This document shows, in pieces, positions 1-7,467 of a stretch of DNA of 64,000 bases. The position numbers and the translations under genes were made by a program. Under the pieces are notes generated by a model. It did not search any database, was not told the DNA's origin, and saw only the letters and a program-made list of their open reading frames with translations. Source of the stretch: Paenibacillus donghaensis (lineage in GTDB: Bacteria; Bacillota; Bacilli; Paenibacillales; Paenibacillaceae); contig NZ_CP021780.1 of the NCBI RefSeq assembly GCF_002192415.1, forward strand, positions 868,001-932,000, read 5' to 3'. How positions within the stretch are numbered: position 1 is the stretch's first letter; each line of letters begins with the position of its first letter.

Positions 1-87
1 CCATAACTAATACTTATATAGAAGGAGTTACACAATGGCACATCTTTCAACGCTTCCGCGTCCCGTAATTGATAGATAGTTATCGCA

Positions 88-156
88 AACTCGTGACTTC
101 AGTCGTGAGTTAGAACACTGCGGATAGGGTGTGGCTTATGCCACACTAACTATCCG
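88..156 (+). repeat. Two adjacent hairpins, probable IS200/IS605 end remnant
   Basis: Two hairpins lie side by side. One at 88-111 has AACTC/GAGTT and GACT/AGTC arms. One at 121-156 has CGGATAG/CTATCCG and GTGTGGC/GCCACAC arms around a TTAT loop. A CGTGACTTCAGTCGTG-type hairpin is characteristic of the tnpB 3' end and right end of many IS200/IS605 elements, where it contributes to the guide RNA and transposition end. A TnpA fragment lies 50 bp downstream, so this is read as debris of such an element. No intact tnpA or tnpB is present. Confidence 0.5.
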
Positions 157-209
157 ACAGATGTTTAGGTGACTATTGCAATAATCCCTTTACGAGGTTA
201 CGTCTATGC

Positions 210-330
210 CATTCAGTACCTAATATGATTAAAGCGTTAAAGGGTGTTTCCGCGAGACTTTTGTTTAAAGAGTTTCCTAAGATCAAGCAAGAAATTGCGG
301 GGAGATAATCTTTGGAATCCTTCTTATTTT
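210..330 (+). pseudogene. IS200/IS605-type TnpA transposase, C-terminal fragment
   Basis: The frame starting at 210 reads HSVPNMIKALKGVSARLLF and then KEFPKIKQEIAG. After a frame disruption near 297-303 it continues as DNLWNPSYF. This matches the IS200 TnpA C-terminal pattern (polar helix, KG.S.RLLF.EFP, then LW.PSYF). The HUH and catalytic-Tyr regions are not recoverable, because the N-terminal half is missing and the distal end stops at about 330, where a GH43 fragment begins on the other strand. It is a dead relic. The short frame from ATG 35 after a good ribosome site ends after 14 codons and is not interpreted. Confidence 0.6.
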
Positions 331-432
331 GTCCTGCCAGGCCCCCTGCGTGGGGTCTGCTGATGTATTCTCCTTCACATACATCCGGTGGTTCACATTA
401 TCTCCATCGTCCATCGCATAGTAGATGTACCA
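331..432 (-). pseudogene. Glycoside hydrolase family 43 fragment
   Basis: On the minus strand one uninterrupted frame of 34 codons reads WYIYYAMDDGDNVNHRMYV then KENTSADPTQGAWQD. This is the blade segment of five-bladed beta-propeller GH43 arabinanases and arabinofuranosidases (WYIYY.A..G.N..HRMYV.E). Both ends are cut: one abuts the IS200-type relic at 330 and the other ends at about 432 in unrelated sequence. The ArsR-like regulator downstream (679) is of a type I associate with arabinose-polymer genes, so a lost GH43 gene here is plausible. No function can remain in so short a piece. Confidence 0.72.
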
Positions 433-486
433 GGCCCTAATTGTTTTTCACTACATTAAGAAGTAAGATAAATATAATACTCGATC

Positions 487-643
487 TAAAAATCAGGGTT
501 TGACTATACGAGTGAACAGAGCGGAGGGGCGGAGGGATTCTGGAGAAACGGTAGTGTTCGCCTTTAAAGACCGATCGTAAGAACCCTCCGAACCCGTAGC
601 GGGCATCATTCACTAGGGGCAACCGCTGATTTTGGTTTTGTGC
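487..643 (+). repeat. Structured intergenic repeat, copy 1 (49-bp internal deletion)
   Basis: This copy matches 26466-26680. Shared blocks include GACTATA.GAGTGAACAG, GCGGAGGGGCGGAGGGATTC, TGGAGAAACG.TAGTGTTCGC, AAGAACCCTCCGAACCCGTA and CAACCGCTGATTTT. It lacks the 49 bp corresponding to 26564-26612. The missing piece lies between two CGAT tetranucleotides and contains one arm of the predicted fold. Its 5' inverted-repeat end is degenerate (AAATCAGGGTTTG). The flank ATAGGAAATAAG is also shared with copy 2. Here the repeat sits directly before the ribosome site of the gene at 679. Confidence 0.85.
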
Positions 644-678
644 CAATATAATGAATAGGAAATAAGGAGAGCTGAATT

Positions 679-1626
679 GTGCTGGAACTTAGCTTGAGTG
701 ACCCGGACAAACTGGTCACGGTAACCCATGCCTTATCCACTCGTTCCAGGGTTGATATTCTTCGGCTATTAAACTCCAAAAACTTAAATATTATCGAAAT
801 TGCCGAGAAGCTGAAGCTTCCGGTCTCCACGGTAGCGAGCAATATCAAAGTGTTGGAGGCGGCTGAGTTAATTCATACCGAATTGGTTCCGGCATCCCGC
901 GGGGCGATGAAAGTCTGCAGCAGGAATTATGACGATCTTCACATTACCTTGAACCTGAAGAAACCGATGTCTACCGGAGTGACGCATGTCTATGAGGTAG
1001 AGATGCCGATTGGCCATTATAGCGATTGTGAGGTATCCCCCACCTGCGGGATGGCTAATGCCGAGGGCATGCTTATCAAGGAGGATGAACCGGCGAGCTT
1101 CTATCACCCTAAACATGTCAACGCCCAGCTGATCTGGCTCCGCAAAGGCTTCCTGGAATATTTGCTGCCTATGGATATCCCTGCCGGAGCGAGAATAGAG
1201 TCGCTTGAGCTGTCTATGGAGATGTGTTCCGAAGCACCGAATTATGACCAGAACTGGCCTTCGAATATTTCTGTATGGGTAAATCATGCGGAGATTGGCA
1301 TGTGGACCAGTCCTGGTGATTTCGGTGACCGGCGGGGCAAGCTGAATCCGAATTGGTGGTTTGACGGCTCCACTCAATATGGGTTTCTCAAAACCTGGCG
1401 TGTTGACCATGAGAAGACGACGCTTGATATGGAGAAGGTGTCTGGTGTTGCTCTGAATGATCTTCAGATGGATCAGAGTCCCAAGTTGCGTCTGCGCATT
1501 GGAATTAACCCTGATGCTGTGCATCAGGGCGGGCTGAACCTGTTCGGCCGTCAATTCGGGGATTATGAACAGCATATTCTGATGCAGGTGAAATATACGA
1601 TGGATCAGGCTGAGGATAACTTATAA
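679..1626 (+). CDS. ArsR-like HTH transcriptional regulator with C-terminal beta-rich domain
   Basis: 315 residues. Residues 10-80 form a winged helix of ArsR type (ALSTRSRVDILRLL, then EIAEKLKLPVSTVASNIKVLE). Residues 100-310 form a long beta-rich domain with many Trp and Gly, resembling a jelly-roll sugar-binding fold. Start GTG 679 follows AAGGAG at good spacing. Regulators of this size and design are common in Paenibacillus next to hemicellulase genes. The GH43 fragment upstream fits such a past association, but the ligand is unknown. The leader contains structured repeat copy 1. The gene ends 30 bp from the convergent acyltransferase. Confidence 0.75.
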   Translation: MLELSLSDPDKLVTVTHALSTRSRVDILRLLNSKNLNIIEIAEKLKLPVSTVASNIKVLEAAELIHTELVPASRGAMKVCSRNYDDLHITLNLKKPMSTGVTHVYEVEMPIGHYSDCEVSPTCGMANAEGMLIKEDEPASFYHPKHVNAQLIWLRKGFLEYLLPMDIPAGARIESLELSMEMCSEAPNYDQNWPSNISVWVNHAEIGMWTSPGDFGDRRGKLNPNWWFDGSTQYGFLKTWRVDHEKTTLDMEKVSGVALNDLQMDQSPKLRLRIGINPDAVHQGGLNLFGRQFGDYEQHILMQVKYTMDQAEDNL

Positions 1627-1656
1627 CGGCAGTCTACTCTTTCATACTCGCCAGAG

Positions 1657-2697
1657 TCAGGGAGTACGGCGGAGAGCGGCGCGCTGCAGGGTGATCATCC
1701 AGTCGACGGACGGCTCAACAAGCGGGTGGAGCAGATGTTTAACACCGGGTTGGGCCAGCAGTACAGTAGAGAGAATTGCGCAGAGCAGCAGGACAACTGT
1801 GCCGGCGGCATTGCCGATATAGGCATACAATCCGGAAACGGCGGCCAAACGGACGATAAAGCCGTGCAGCAGAAAGACATAAAGCGTGCGGCGGCCCCAG
1901 TCGGTCATACGGCTCACCTGGTAAGGCACCCAGCCGAGGAAAGCCAGGGAGGCGGTGATCTGCAGAGCGTATACTGCAAGCCGGTACAGACCTGCATACC
2001 ATTCGATCGCCTCAAGCTGCATATAAGTCATGCTCCCGTAGAGCCAGCCCAGCGGAAACTCGGAGCCTATTGCGGCCAGAACGGCAAAAATCAGGACGGA
2101 GAATGCGGCTGCGGCAATTTTGACGTATTTCTGAACCCATTTGACGAACATGCCGAACGAAAAATGGTAGCCGATTACGAAGAAGGGTAAGAATACGAAT
2201 GTGCGGCTGATGCTGAACCAGACACCGTCAAGCTGCAAATATCCGACGGCTACTCCCGCCGTTACGGCGAAGGTGATTTGTGCACCTGTGGACCATCTGC
2301 CCATCCCAAGCATCAGGAGACGCCAGCAGGCATGACTGGCCAGGAACCATAAGAGCAGATAAGGGGCGAAGAAGGAATGATGGATGTTGGACACATGGAA
2401 GAGGGAAACATCAAGCAGCGAGTATAGGCTTTGAAAAATAAGATATTGTGTTGCGAGTTGCAGCAGCACCTTGCAGCCTGCCGTCCCGGTCAGGCTTTTT
2501 CTGGCGAAATAGCCGGTAACAAGTACAAACAGGGGCATATGGAAGCTGAAGATCCACAGATAAAGACTATGCAACCCGCTCATGTTTCCGATCAGCGGTT
2601 CAATGGCGTTGCCCACAAATACTGTAACTATCAGCATGAAGCGCAGGTTCAGAAAAAAGGTTTCTCCACGCGCTTGCAGCGAATGATCCTCCAACAT
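1657..2697 (-). CDS. Membrane acyltransferase family protein (acyltransferase 3 type)
   Basis: About 346 residues with around ten hydrophobic segments. The N-terminal block RGETFFLNLRFMLIVTVFVG and the later SFHMPLFVLVTGYFARK resemble the acyltransferase 3 family, which O-acylates sugars and glycopolymers at the membrane. The classical first-helix catalytic His is not obvious; HMPLF in helix 2 is the clearest family signature. The chosen start is ATG at 2697 (MLEDHSLQ), because GGGGG lies 6 nt upstream. An upstream in-frame ATG at 2769 would add 24 AT-rich codons without a ribosome site. Substrate unknown. It runs convergent with the ArsR-like gene and divergent from the hydrolase. Confidence 0.72.
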   Translation of the reverse strand: MLEDHSLQARGETFFLNLRFMLIVTVFVGNAIEPLIGNMSGLHSLYLWIFSFHMPLFVLVTGYFARKSLTGTAGCKVLLQLATQYLIFQSLYSLLDVSLFHVSNIHHSFFAPYLLLWFLASHACWRLLMLGMGRWSTGAQITFAVTAGVAVGYLQLDGVWFSISRTFVFLPFFVIGYHFSFGMFVKWVQKYVKIAAAAFSVLIFAVLAAIGSEFPLGWLYGSMTYMQLEAIEWYAGLYRLAVYALQITASLAFLGWVPYQVSRMTDWGRRTLYVFLLHGFIVRLAAVSGLYAYIGNAAGTVVLLLCAILSTVLLAQPGVKHLLHPLVEPSVDWMITLQRAALRRTP

Positions 2698-2793
2698 GAT
2701 CGGCCCCCAGTTGAACAAATAAAAGTTCATCTTATATAGTTTAATTTTAAAATACATGATTTTCGTCAAAGTAATTGTGAATTAACTCACATT

Positions 2794-2807
2794 AGAAAGC
2801 GCTATCA
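2794..2807 (+). promoter_or_regulatory. CcpA cre-like site
   Basis: AGAAAGCGCTATCA matches the cre consensus TGWNANCGNTNWCA at every position except the first. It sits in the divergent region between the acyltransferase and the hydrolase, 30 bp upstream of the hydrolase -35. Effect (activation or repression) cannot be told from position alone. Confidence 0.35.
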
Positions 2808-2837
2808 TCCGGTGCAATTGTGGCGATGTCTTGAAGG

Positions 2838-2866
2838 TTGTTTGCGGGGGGAGATTCCTCTATAAT
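2838..2866 (+). promoter_or_regulatory. SigmaA-type promoter of the alpha/beta hydrolase
   Basis: TTGTTT (2838-2843), a 17-nt spacer and a perfect TATAAT (2861-2866). It lies 41 nt before the GTG start at 2907. This also argues against the upstream in-frame start at 2838, which is inside the -35. Confidence 0.55.
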
Positions 2867-2906
2867 TTTCTGTGAAAGATGCAGTTACAGCCGGGAGTGG
2901 AGCCTA

Positions 2907-3647
2907 GTGAAGAGAATTATCACCAAAAGCCGTGTATTAATAGTGGTTGCGATCATCCTGGTTGTGGCAGGCTTGTTCATCTGGAGGTATTTGACCCCCT
3001 ATGCACCGGAAAAGAAGGCCGAAACCGCGCTGATCTCCAGCGGCGGCGTAACAGTGGAGCAGAATGACAACTGGATTACTTTTGAGCCTGCGGTCTCAAC
3101 CGGCACCGCGGTTATTATGTATCCGGGAGCGCTCGTGAAGCCGGAGGCCTATTCTCCGCTGGCCCGGTCGGTTGCTGCAGCCGGTCATCCTTTTTATATC
3201 GCTAAGATGCCGTTCAATCTGGCTGTGACCAAAGGAGATGCCGCTGCAGATATCATTCGTGTGCATCCCGGTCTCAGCTTTGTCATTGGCGGCCATTCGC
3301 TTGGCGGAGTGATGGCTTCGCGTTACGCATCGGAGCATCCCGACCAGCTAGAGGGTGTATTCTTCCTCGCTTCCTATCCCGATGAGAAAGGCAGCTTAAA
3401 GGGTACAACCCTGTCTGTGCTGTCCATTCTGGGGACGGAAGACGGGGTTATGGACCTGGCCAGCTACCGCAAAGGGCGTAACTATCTGCCCGATAATACC
3501 GTGTATTATTCGGTGCAGGGGGGCAATCATGCCCAGTTCGGAAGTTATGGTGAGCAGAAGGGCGACGGAAAGGCAACGATAACCGAAGAAGAGCAGCAGA
3601 AACGTACCGCCGCATCGATGCTGGATTGGCTGGGCAATCTGCGCTAG
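2907..3647 (+). CDS. Membrane-anchored alpha/beta hydrolase
   Basis: 246 residues. An N-terminal membrane anchor (VLIVVAIILVVAGLFIW) precedes an extracytoplasmic alpha/beta hydrolase domain. The nucleophile elbow is GHSLGG, the acid is in GTEDGVMD and the catalytic His is in GGNHAQFG. The pattern with AVIMYPGALVKPEAY is that of the Abhydrolase_5 group of small esterases or lipases. Start GTG 2907 follows GGGAGTGGAG and lies 41 nt after the promoter. The HAD gene follows 20 nt later on the same strand, probably as a co-transcript. Substrate unknown. Confidence 0.8.
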   Translation: MKRIITKSRVLIVVAIILVVAGLFIWRYLTPYAPEKKAETALISSGGVTVEQNDNWITFEPAVSTGTAVIMYPGALVKPEAYSPLARSVAAAGHPFYIAKMPFNLAVTKGDAAADIIRVHPGLSFVIGGHSLGGVMASRYASEHPDQLEGVFFLASYPDEKGSLKGTTLSVLSILGTEDGVMDLASYRKGRNYLPDNTVYYSVQGGNHAQFGSYGEQKGDGKATITEEEQQKRTAASMLDWLGNLR

Positions 3648-3667
3648 TTCTGAAGGGAGAAGAAGAA

Positions 3668-4438
3668 GTGCCAATTCTACATGTGAACGGCCAAGCCATT
3701 GCTTGCCAGGGCATCTTGTTTGACAAAGACGGTACCCTGCTTGATTTAATGGCGACCTGGGGAACCTGGGCAGAGCTGGTCATCCGCAGCATGGAGGCTC
3801 ATTTGACCTTGATCGGCGGGAGCTTCACCGGAGGCAAAGACGGGGTGCTCGGCACCTCGCATAATGGAGCGGGGCAGTTGACCGGCTATGATCCTTCAGG
3901 CCCTTTCTCGATGGCAACCCCCGAGGAGACACATGGTATCCTTGCCTGGCAGCTGTACAGCGCCGGAGTGCCGTGGAATGAGGCTCTGACCCGGGTAATG
4001 AATATGACCAAGGAAGCATCGAATGAGCTGCGCAAGTCGCGGGCGGTTCACCCGCTACCAGGGCTTGTGCCCTTCCTGCAGCAATGCGCCGGGGCTTCAC
4101 TGAAGCTGGGAGTCGTAACCTCAGATGAGGCACAAAGCACGGCAGAGCATCTGGAGTGGCTAGGCATATCCGGTTATTTCGGAACCGTGGTAACGAGGGA
4201 CAGAGTGATTCACGGCAAACCGGCGCCCGAGATGGCCGAGACGGCTTGCCGGGAGCTGGGACTGGACCCGGAGCAGACGATTCTGATTGGCGACAGCAAT
4301 GCCGATATGCAGATGGGCCGGGGCGCAGGCCTCAGCCTCACGATTGGTATAGCCTCACCCGGCGCTCAGGAGCATTTAGCCGATGCCGATAGGTTGATTA
4401 CCGGCTATGATGAGCTGAAGATTACCGTTAATATATAG
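3668..4438 (+). CDS. HAD-family hydrolase (phosphoglycolate phosphatase-like)
   Basis: 256 residues. HAD motif I is DKDGT (nucleophile Asp 19, acid Asp 21), motif II is VTSDE, motif III Lys is in HGKPAPE, and motif IV is GDSNADM. A helical cap of about 100 residues follows motif I, as in subfamily IA phosphatases such as PpaX and Gph. Start GTG 3668 is chosen because GGGAGAAGAAG lies just upstream; an earlier in-frame GTG at 3626 would overlap the preceding gene. A sirtuin follows 14 nt downstream. Likely a cytosolic phosphatase of unknown substrate. Confidence 0.85.
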   Translation: MPILHVNGQAIACQGILFDKDGTLLDLMATWGTWAELVIRSMEAHLTLIGGSFTGGKDGVLGTSHNGAGQLTGYDPSGPFSMATPEETHGILAWQLYSAGVPWNEALTRVMNMTKEASNELRKSRAVHPLPGLVPFLQQCAGASLKLGVVTSDEAQSTAEHLEWLGISGYFGTVVTRDRVIHGKPAPEMAETACRELGLDPEQTILIGDSNADMQMGRGAGLSLTIGIASPGAQEHLADADRLITGYDELKITVNI

Positions 4439-4452
4439 AAGCAAGAGAGGAT

Positions 4453-5202
4453 GTGCAAACGGCTATGGACTCACAGCAGACCCTGGCTTCATGGATCAAG
4501 AACAGCAGCAATATCGTTTTTTTCGGCGGCGCCGGAACCTCTACGGAAAGCGGCATTCCCGATTTCCGCTCGGCAGCGGGTCTCTATCAGACGGAGCAGC
4601 ATTCCCCTTATCCGCCTGAAGTCATGCTCAGCCGCAGCTTTTTTATGTCCTCGCCGGACATTTTTTTTGATTTCTACCGCAGTAAAATGATTCATCCCGA
4701 TGCCAGACCCGGGGGAGCTCACCAACTGCTGGCCGAGCTGGAACGGCAAGGCAAGCTCAAGGCCGTCATTACTCAAAATATTGACGGGCTGCACCAGCTG
4801 GCGGGAAGCCGCAAGGTGCTTGAGCTGCACGGATCGATTCACCGCAACCACTGCATGGATTGCTCCAGGTATTACGGGCTGGAGCAGCTGCTGGAGAAGA
4901 CAGCGGTTGTGCCGCGATGCACCGAATGCGGCGGGATCATCAAGCCGGACGTAGTGCTGTATGAAGAAGCGCTTGATCAAGCGGTGCTAATGGAGGCAGT
5001 GGAGGCGATTGCTGCCGCCGACCTGCTTATGATTGGCGGCACTTCTCTTACGGTTCAACCCGCTGCCAGTCTGATTACTTATTTCCGCGGCAGTCACACC
5101 GTGCTGCTCAATGGCGACCCGACTCCGTATGACCATCAGGCAGATCTGATTATTACCGACCGGATCGGTCAGGTGATGGAAGCTGTCGGACAATTGCTGT
5201 AA
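4453..5202 (+). CDS. NAD-dependent protein deacylase, Sir2 family
   Basis: 249 residues. The Rossmann core has FFGGAGTSTESGIPDFRS, TQNIDGLH (about 107-114) and the catalytic His in ELHGSIHRN. The zinc module has Cys 134/137 (CMDC) and Cys 156/159 (CTEC). GGTSLTVQPA and LLNGDPTPYD complete the NAD site. It removes acyl groups from lysines using NAD. GTG 4453 lies 2 nt after AGAGAGG and the next in-frame ATG, 4465, lies 14 nt after it, so the exact start is uncertain. Closely follows the HAD gene (14 nt). Confidence 0.92.
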   Translation: MQTAMDSQQTLASWIKNSSNIVFFGGAGTSTESGIPDFRSAAGLYQTEQHSPYPPEVMLSRSFFMSSPDIFFDFYRSKMIHPDARPGGAHQLLAELERQGKLKAVITQNIDGLHQLAGSRKVLELHGSIHRNHCMDCSRYYGLEQLLEKTAVVPRCTECGGIIKPDVVLYEEALDQAVLMEAVEAIAAADLLMIGGTSLTVQPAASLITYFRGSHTVLLNGDPTPYDHQADLIITDRIGQVMEAVGQLL

Positions 5203-5302
5203 TGGATCTCTATAGATTTCAGCAAGATGGATTACAATCGCTTCGACTGGTTTATAGTAGGGTATCATGACAACTGAGTAACTGAGAGGCGGCGAAACTG
5301 CA

Positions 5303-6307
5303 ATGGGATATACGGCAAGCGATACACGTTATGAAGAGATGCGCTACAACCGTTGCGGCAGGTCGGGTCTGAAGCTGCCGGCCATCTCGCTGGGGCTGTG
5401 GCATAACTTTGGCGGGATCGATTCGTATGAGAACGGGCGCGAGATGATTCTGCGTTCATTTGACCTCGGCATTACCCATTTTGATCTGGCCAATAATTAC
5501 GGTCCGCCTGCCGGATCGGCAGAGGAATTGTTCGGCAAGGTGCTGGCCCGGGATCTGGCAGCTTACCGCGACGAGCTGGTGATCTCCACGAAGGCGGGCT
5601 TCTCGATGTGGCCCGGGCCTTATGGGGACTATGGCTCGCGCAAGTCAATGCTGGCAAGCCTTGATCAGAGCCTTGCCAGACTGGGCGTCGATTATGTGGA
5701 TATCTATTATTCGAATCGCCCGGACCCGGAAACGCCTATGGAGGAGACAATGAAGGCGCTGGATTATGCCGTCCGCTCCGGCAAAGCGCTGTATGCAGGT
5801 TTGTCCAATTACTCCGCAGAGCAGACTGTCGAGGCTGTGGAGATTCTGCGGCAGCTGGGCACACCTCTCTTGATTCATCAGCCCAGCTACTCCATGCTTG
5901 ACCGCTGGATAGAAGGCGGGCTGCAGGATGTGCTGGAGAATCAGGGGATGGGCAGCATCGCTTTTATGCCTCTGGCCCAGGGGCTGCTGTCCAATAAATA
6001 TCTCAATGGCATTCCTGAAGGGTCAAGGGCTGCGAAACCTTCTACGGCGCTGAACGAGAGCCGGATTACGCCGGAGCTGCTGCGCCAGATCCGTGCGCTG
6101 AACCAGCTGGCGGTTTCACGCGGGCAGAGCCTGGCCCAGTTCGCTATCTCCTGGGCACTTCGCGGAGGCAAGATTACCTCGGCGCTGATCGGAGCCAGCC
6201 GGATTAGCCAGATCGAAGAGAATATTGCTTCCCTGTCCCACACCGAGTTCACCTCCGAGGAGCTGGAACGGATCGAGACCATTCTTAAGAAGAGCGATGA
6301 AGCGTAA
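5303..6307 (+). CDS. Aldo/keto reductase, YghZ-like, with His-to-Asn at the catalytic tetrad
   Basis: 334 residues, closest in pattern to L-glyceraldehyde-3-phosphate reductase YghZ: THFDLANNYGPP.GSAEE, STKAGF.MWPGPYGD..S, DYVDIYYSNRPDPETPMEET and ALIGASR. Family tetrad residues Asp 61, Tyr 66 and Lys 97 are present. Residue 138, where the YghZ group has the catalytic His (YSHR), is Asn (AAT instead of CAT). Activity may be altered. Start ATG 5303 follows GAGAGGCGGCG. A terminator follows at 6323. The AraC gene beyond is on the opposite strand. Confidence 0.88.
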   Translation: MGYTASDTRYEEMRYNRCGRSGLKLPAISLGLWHNFGGIDSYENGREMILRSFDLGITHFDLANNYGPPAGSAEELFGKVLARDLAAYRDELVISTKAGFSMWPGPYGDYGSRKSMLASLDQSLARLGVDYVDIYYSNRPDPETPMEETMKALDYAVRSGKALYAGLSNYSAEQTVEAVEILRQLGTPLLIHQPSYSMLDRWIEGGLQDVLENQGMGSIAFMPLAQGLLSNKYLNGIPEGSRAAKPSTALNESRITPELLRQIRALNQLAVSRGQSLAQFAISWALRGGKITSALIGASRISQIEENIASLSHTEFTSEELERIETILKKSDEA

Positions 6308-6322
6308 CAACGAAACCACAAG

Positions 6323-6358
6323 CGGCCCGGCTCCTTCTTCGCGAAAGGAGCGGGCTTT
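6323..6358. terminator. Bidirectional-looking terminator
   Basis: GCCCG.GCTCCTT pairs with AAGGAGC.GGGC and is followed by TTTTGCTG. It lies between the convergent aldo/keto reductase and AraC-type genes. Confidence 0.7.
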
Positions 6359-6385
6359 TGCTGTAATTGGAGCGGCCTGCGTCTC

Positions 6386-7252
6386 CTAAGAAGAGGTCTG
6401 ATCCCCGTACCGGGCGGTCTTCAGGCGGTAGGAGGTGGGCGACTCTGCGCAGAAGCGCTTGAATTGGCGCGAGAAATAGAGTGCATCCGTCAGCCCCACG
6501 GAGGCGGCAACCTGTTCCACGGACAGCTCCGGCCGCTCCCGCAGCAGCTGACGGGATTTCTCAATCCGCAGCTTCAGCAGATAGGTGACGGGAGACAGGC
6601 CGGTTTCCTGCTTGAAGATGCGTGAGAGATAGGCCCGGTTATAGCCGAGGCTGGCACTCATCTGCTCGATGGAGACTGGGTGGGCATACTGTGAAGCCAT
6701 ATAATAGAGCATCTGTTTCACGGTCCGCTGCACCTGCGAATCTGCTCCTGGCAGCCGCGAGGAGGAGGTGAGCCGTTCAGCTGCTTCACCCATAATCAGA
6801 TACAAGTACCCCAGCGAGGTGAGTCTGGCGCTGTCCTTATGGGCGTTGAAGGCCAGCAGCATGGAGGAGAGCGCTTCAGGAATGACGCTCTGCTCGGCGG
6901 TTGCAAGCACCGGCTTCAGCGGGCTGAAGCCAACCTCCCGGACAAGCGGGTCCGCCTCATTTCCGCTGAAGGCTGCCCAGCGGTAGCGCCAGGGGTGCTG
7001 CTTGTCCGAGATGTAGCTGACCAGCTGGCCGGGATGAATCAGGAAGCAATCGCCCTCCCCCAGCTCATATTTGCGCTCCTCGGTGCGGAAGATGCCACTC
7101 CCGGTCTCTATGTAATGCAGCAGATAATAATCATAGATTTTCGGTCCGGCCTGATGCATCGGCAGGGTCTGACTCTCACCGGCAAATAAAACATGCAGGT
7201 TCTGTTTATCATAATAAACAGGATTGGATCCTACCTTATACGTATGCTCCAT
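6386..7252 (-). CDS. AraC-family transcriptional regulator
   Basis: 288 residues. An N-terminal cupin-type sensing domain (YYLLHYIETGSGIFRTEE, GDCFLIHPGQ, about 40-100) is followed by two helix-turn-helix units at about 185-285 (IEQMSASLGYNRAYLSRIFK, then EQVAASVGLTDALYFSRQFK). Start ATG 7252 follows AACGGAGG. It is divergent from galKET across about 215 bp, so it is the obvious candidate activator of that operon, with a galactoside as a likely ligand. This is inference from position only. Confidence 0.88.
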   Translation of the reverse strand: MEHTYKVGSNPVYYDKQNLHVLFAGESQTLPMHQAGPKIYDYYLLHYIETGSGIFRTEERKYELGEGDCFLIHPGQLVSYISDKQHPWRYRWAAFSGNEADPLVREVGFSPLKPVLATAEQSVIPEALSSMLLAFNAHKDSARLTSLGYLYLIMGEAAERLTSSSRLPGADSQVQRTVKQMLYYMASQYAHPVSIEQMSASLGYNRAYLSRIFKQETGLSPVTYLLKLRIEKSRQLLRERPELSVEQVAASVGLTDALYFSRQFKRFCAESPTSYRLKTARYGDQTSS

Positions 7253-7370
7253 ACATGGACTACCTCCGTTGGTTGCCTGGGAGACTCGCAGCAGAGTTCA
7301 GGCAGAGTTAAAGTATAGTTATTATATAGCTGGAAGTCACATTTATCCATACATTACACACATGATTGCA

Positions 7371-7400
7371 TTACCGGATGGACTCTGTTTTTATTATAAT
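7371..7400 (+). promoter_or_regulatory. Probable galK promoter with weak -35
   Basis: A perfect TATAAT (7395-7400) has only TTACCG (7371-7376) at 18-nt spacing. A poor -35 next to a divergent AraC-type regulator suggests activator dependence. The galK start is 67 nt downstream. Confidence 0.45.
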
Positions 7401-7467
7401 GGTAGCAGGGAAGCAGGCATGTCAAGACAACGTTAAGTCCAATCAGCGAAAGGATGGAGTGGCATTC

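Noticed and set aside
437..646. 69-codon minus-strand frame in repeat copy 1
   Set aside because: The corresponding frame is not kept in copy 2; the conserved feature is base pairing, not protein sequence.
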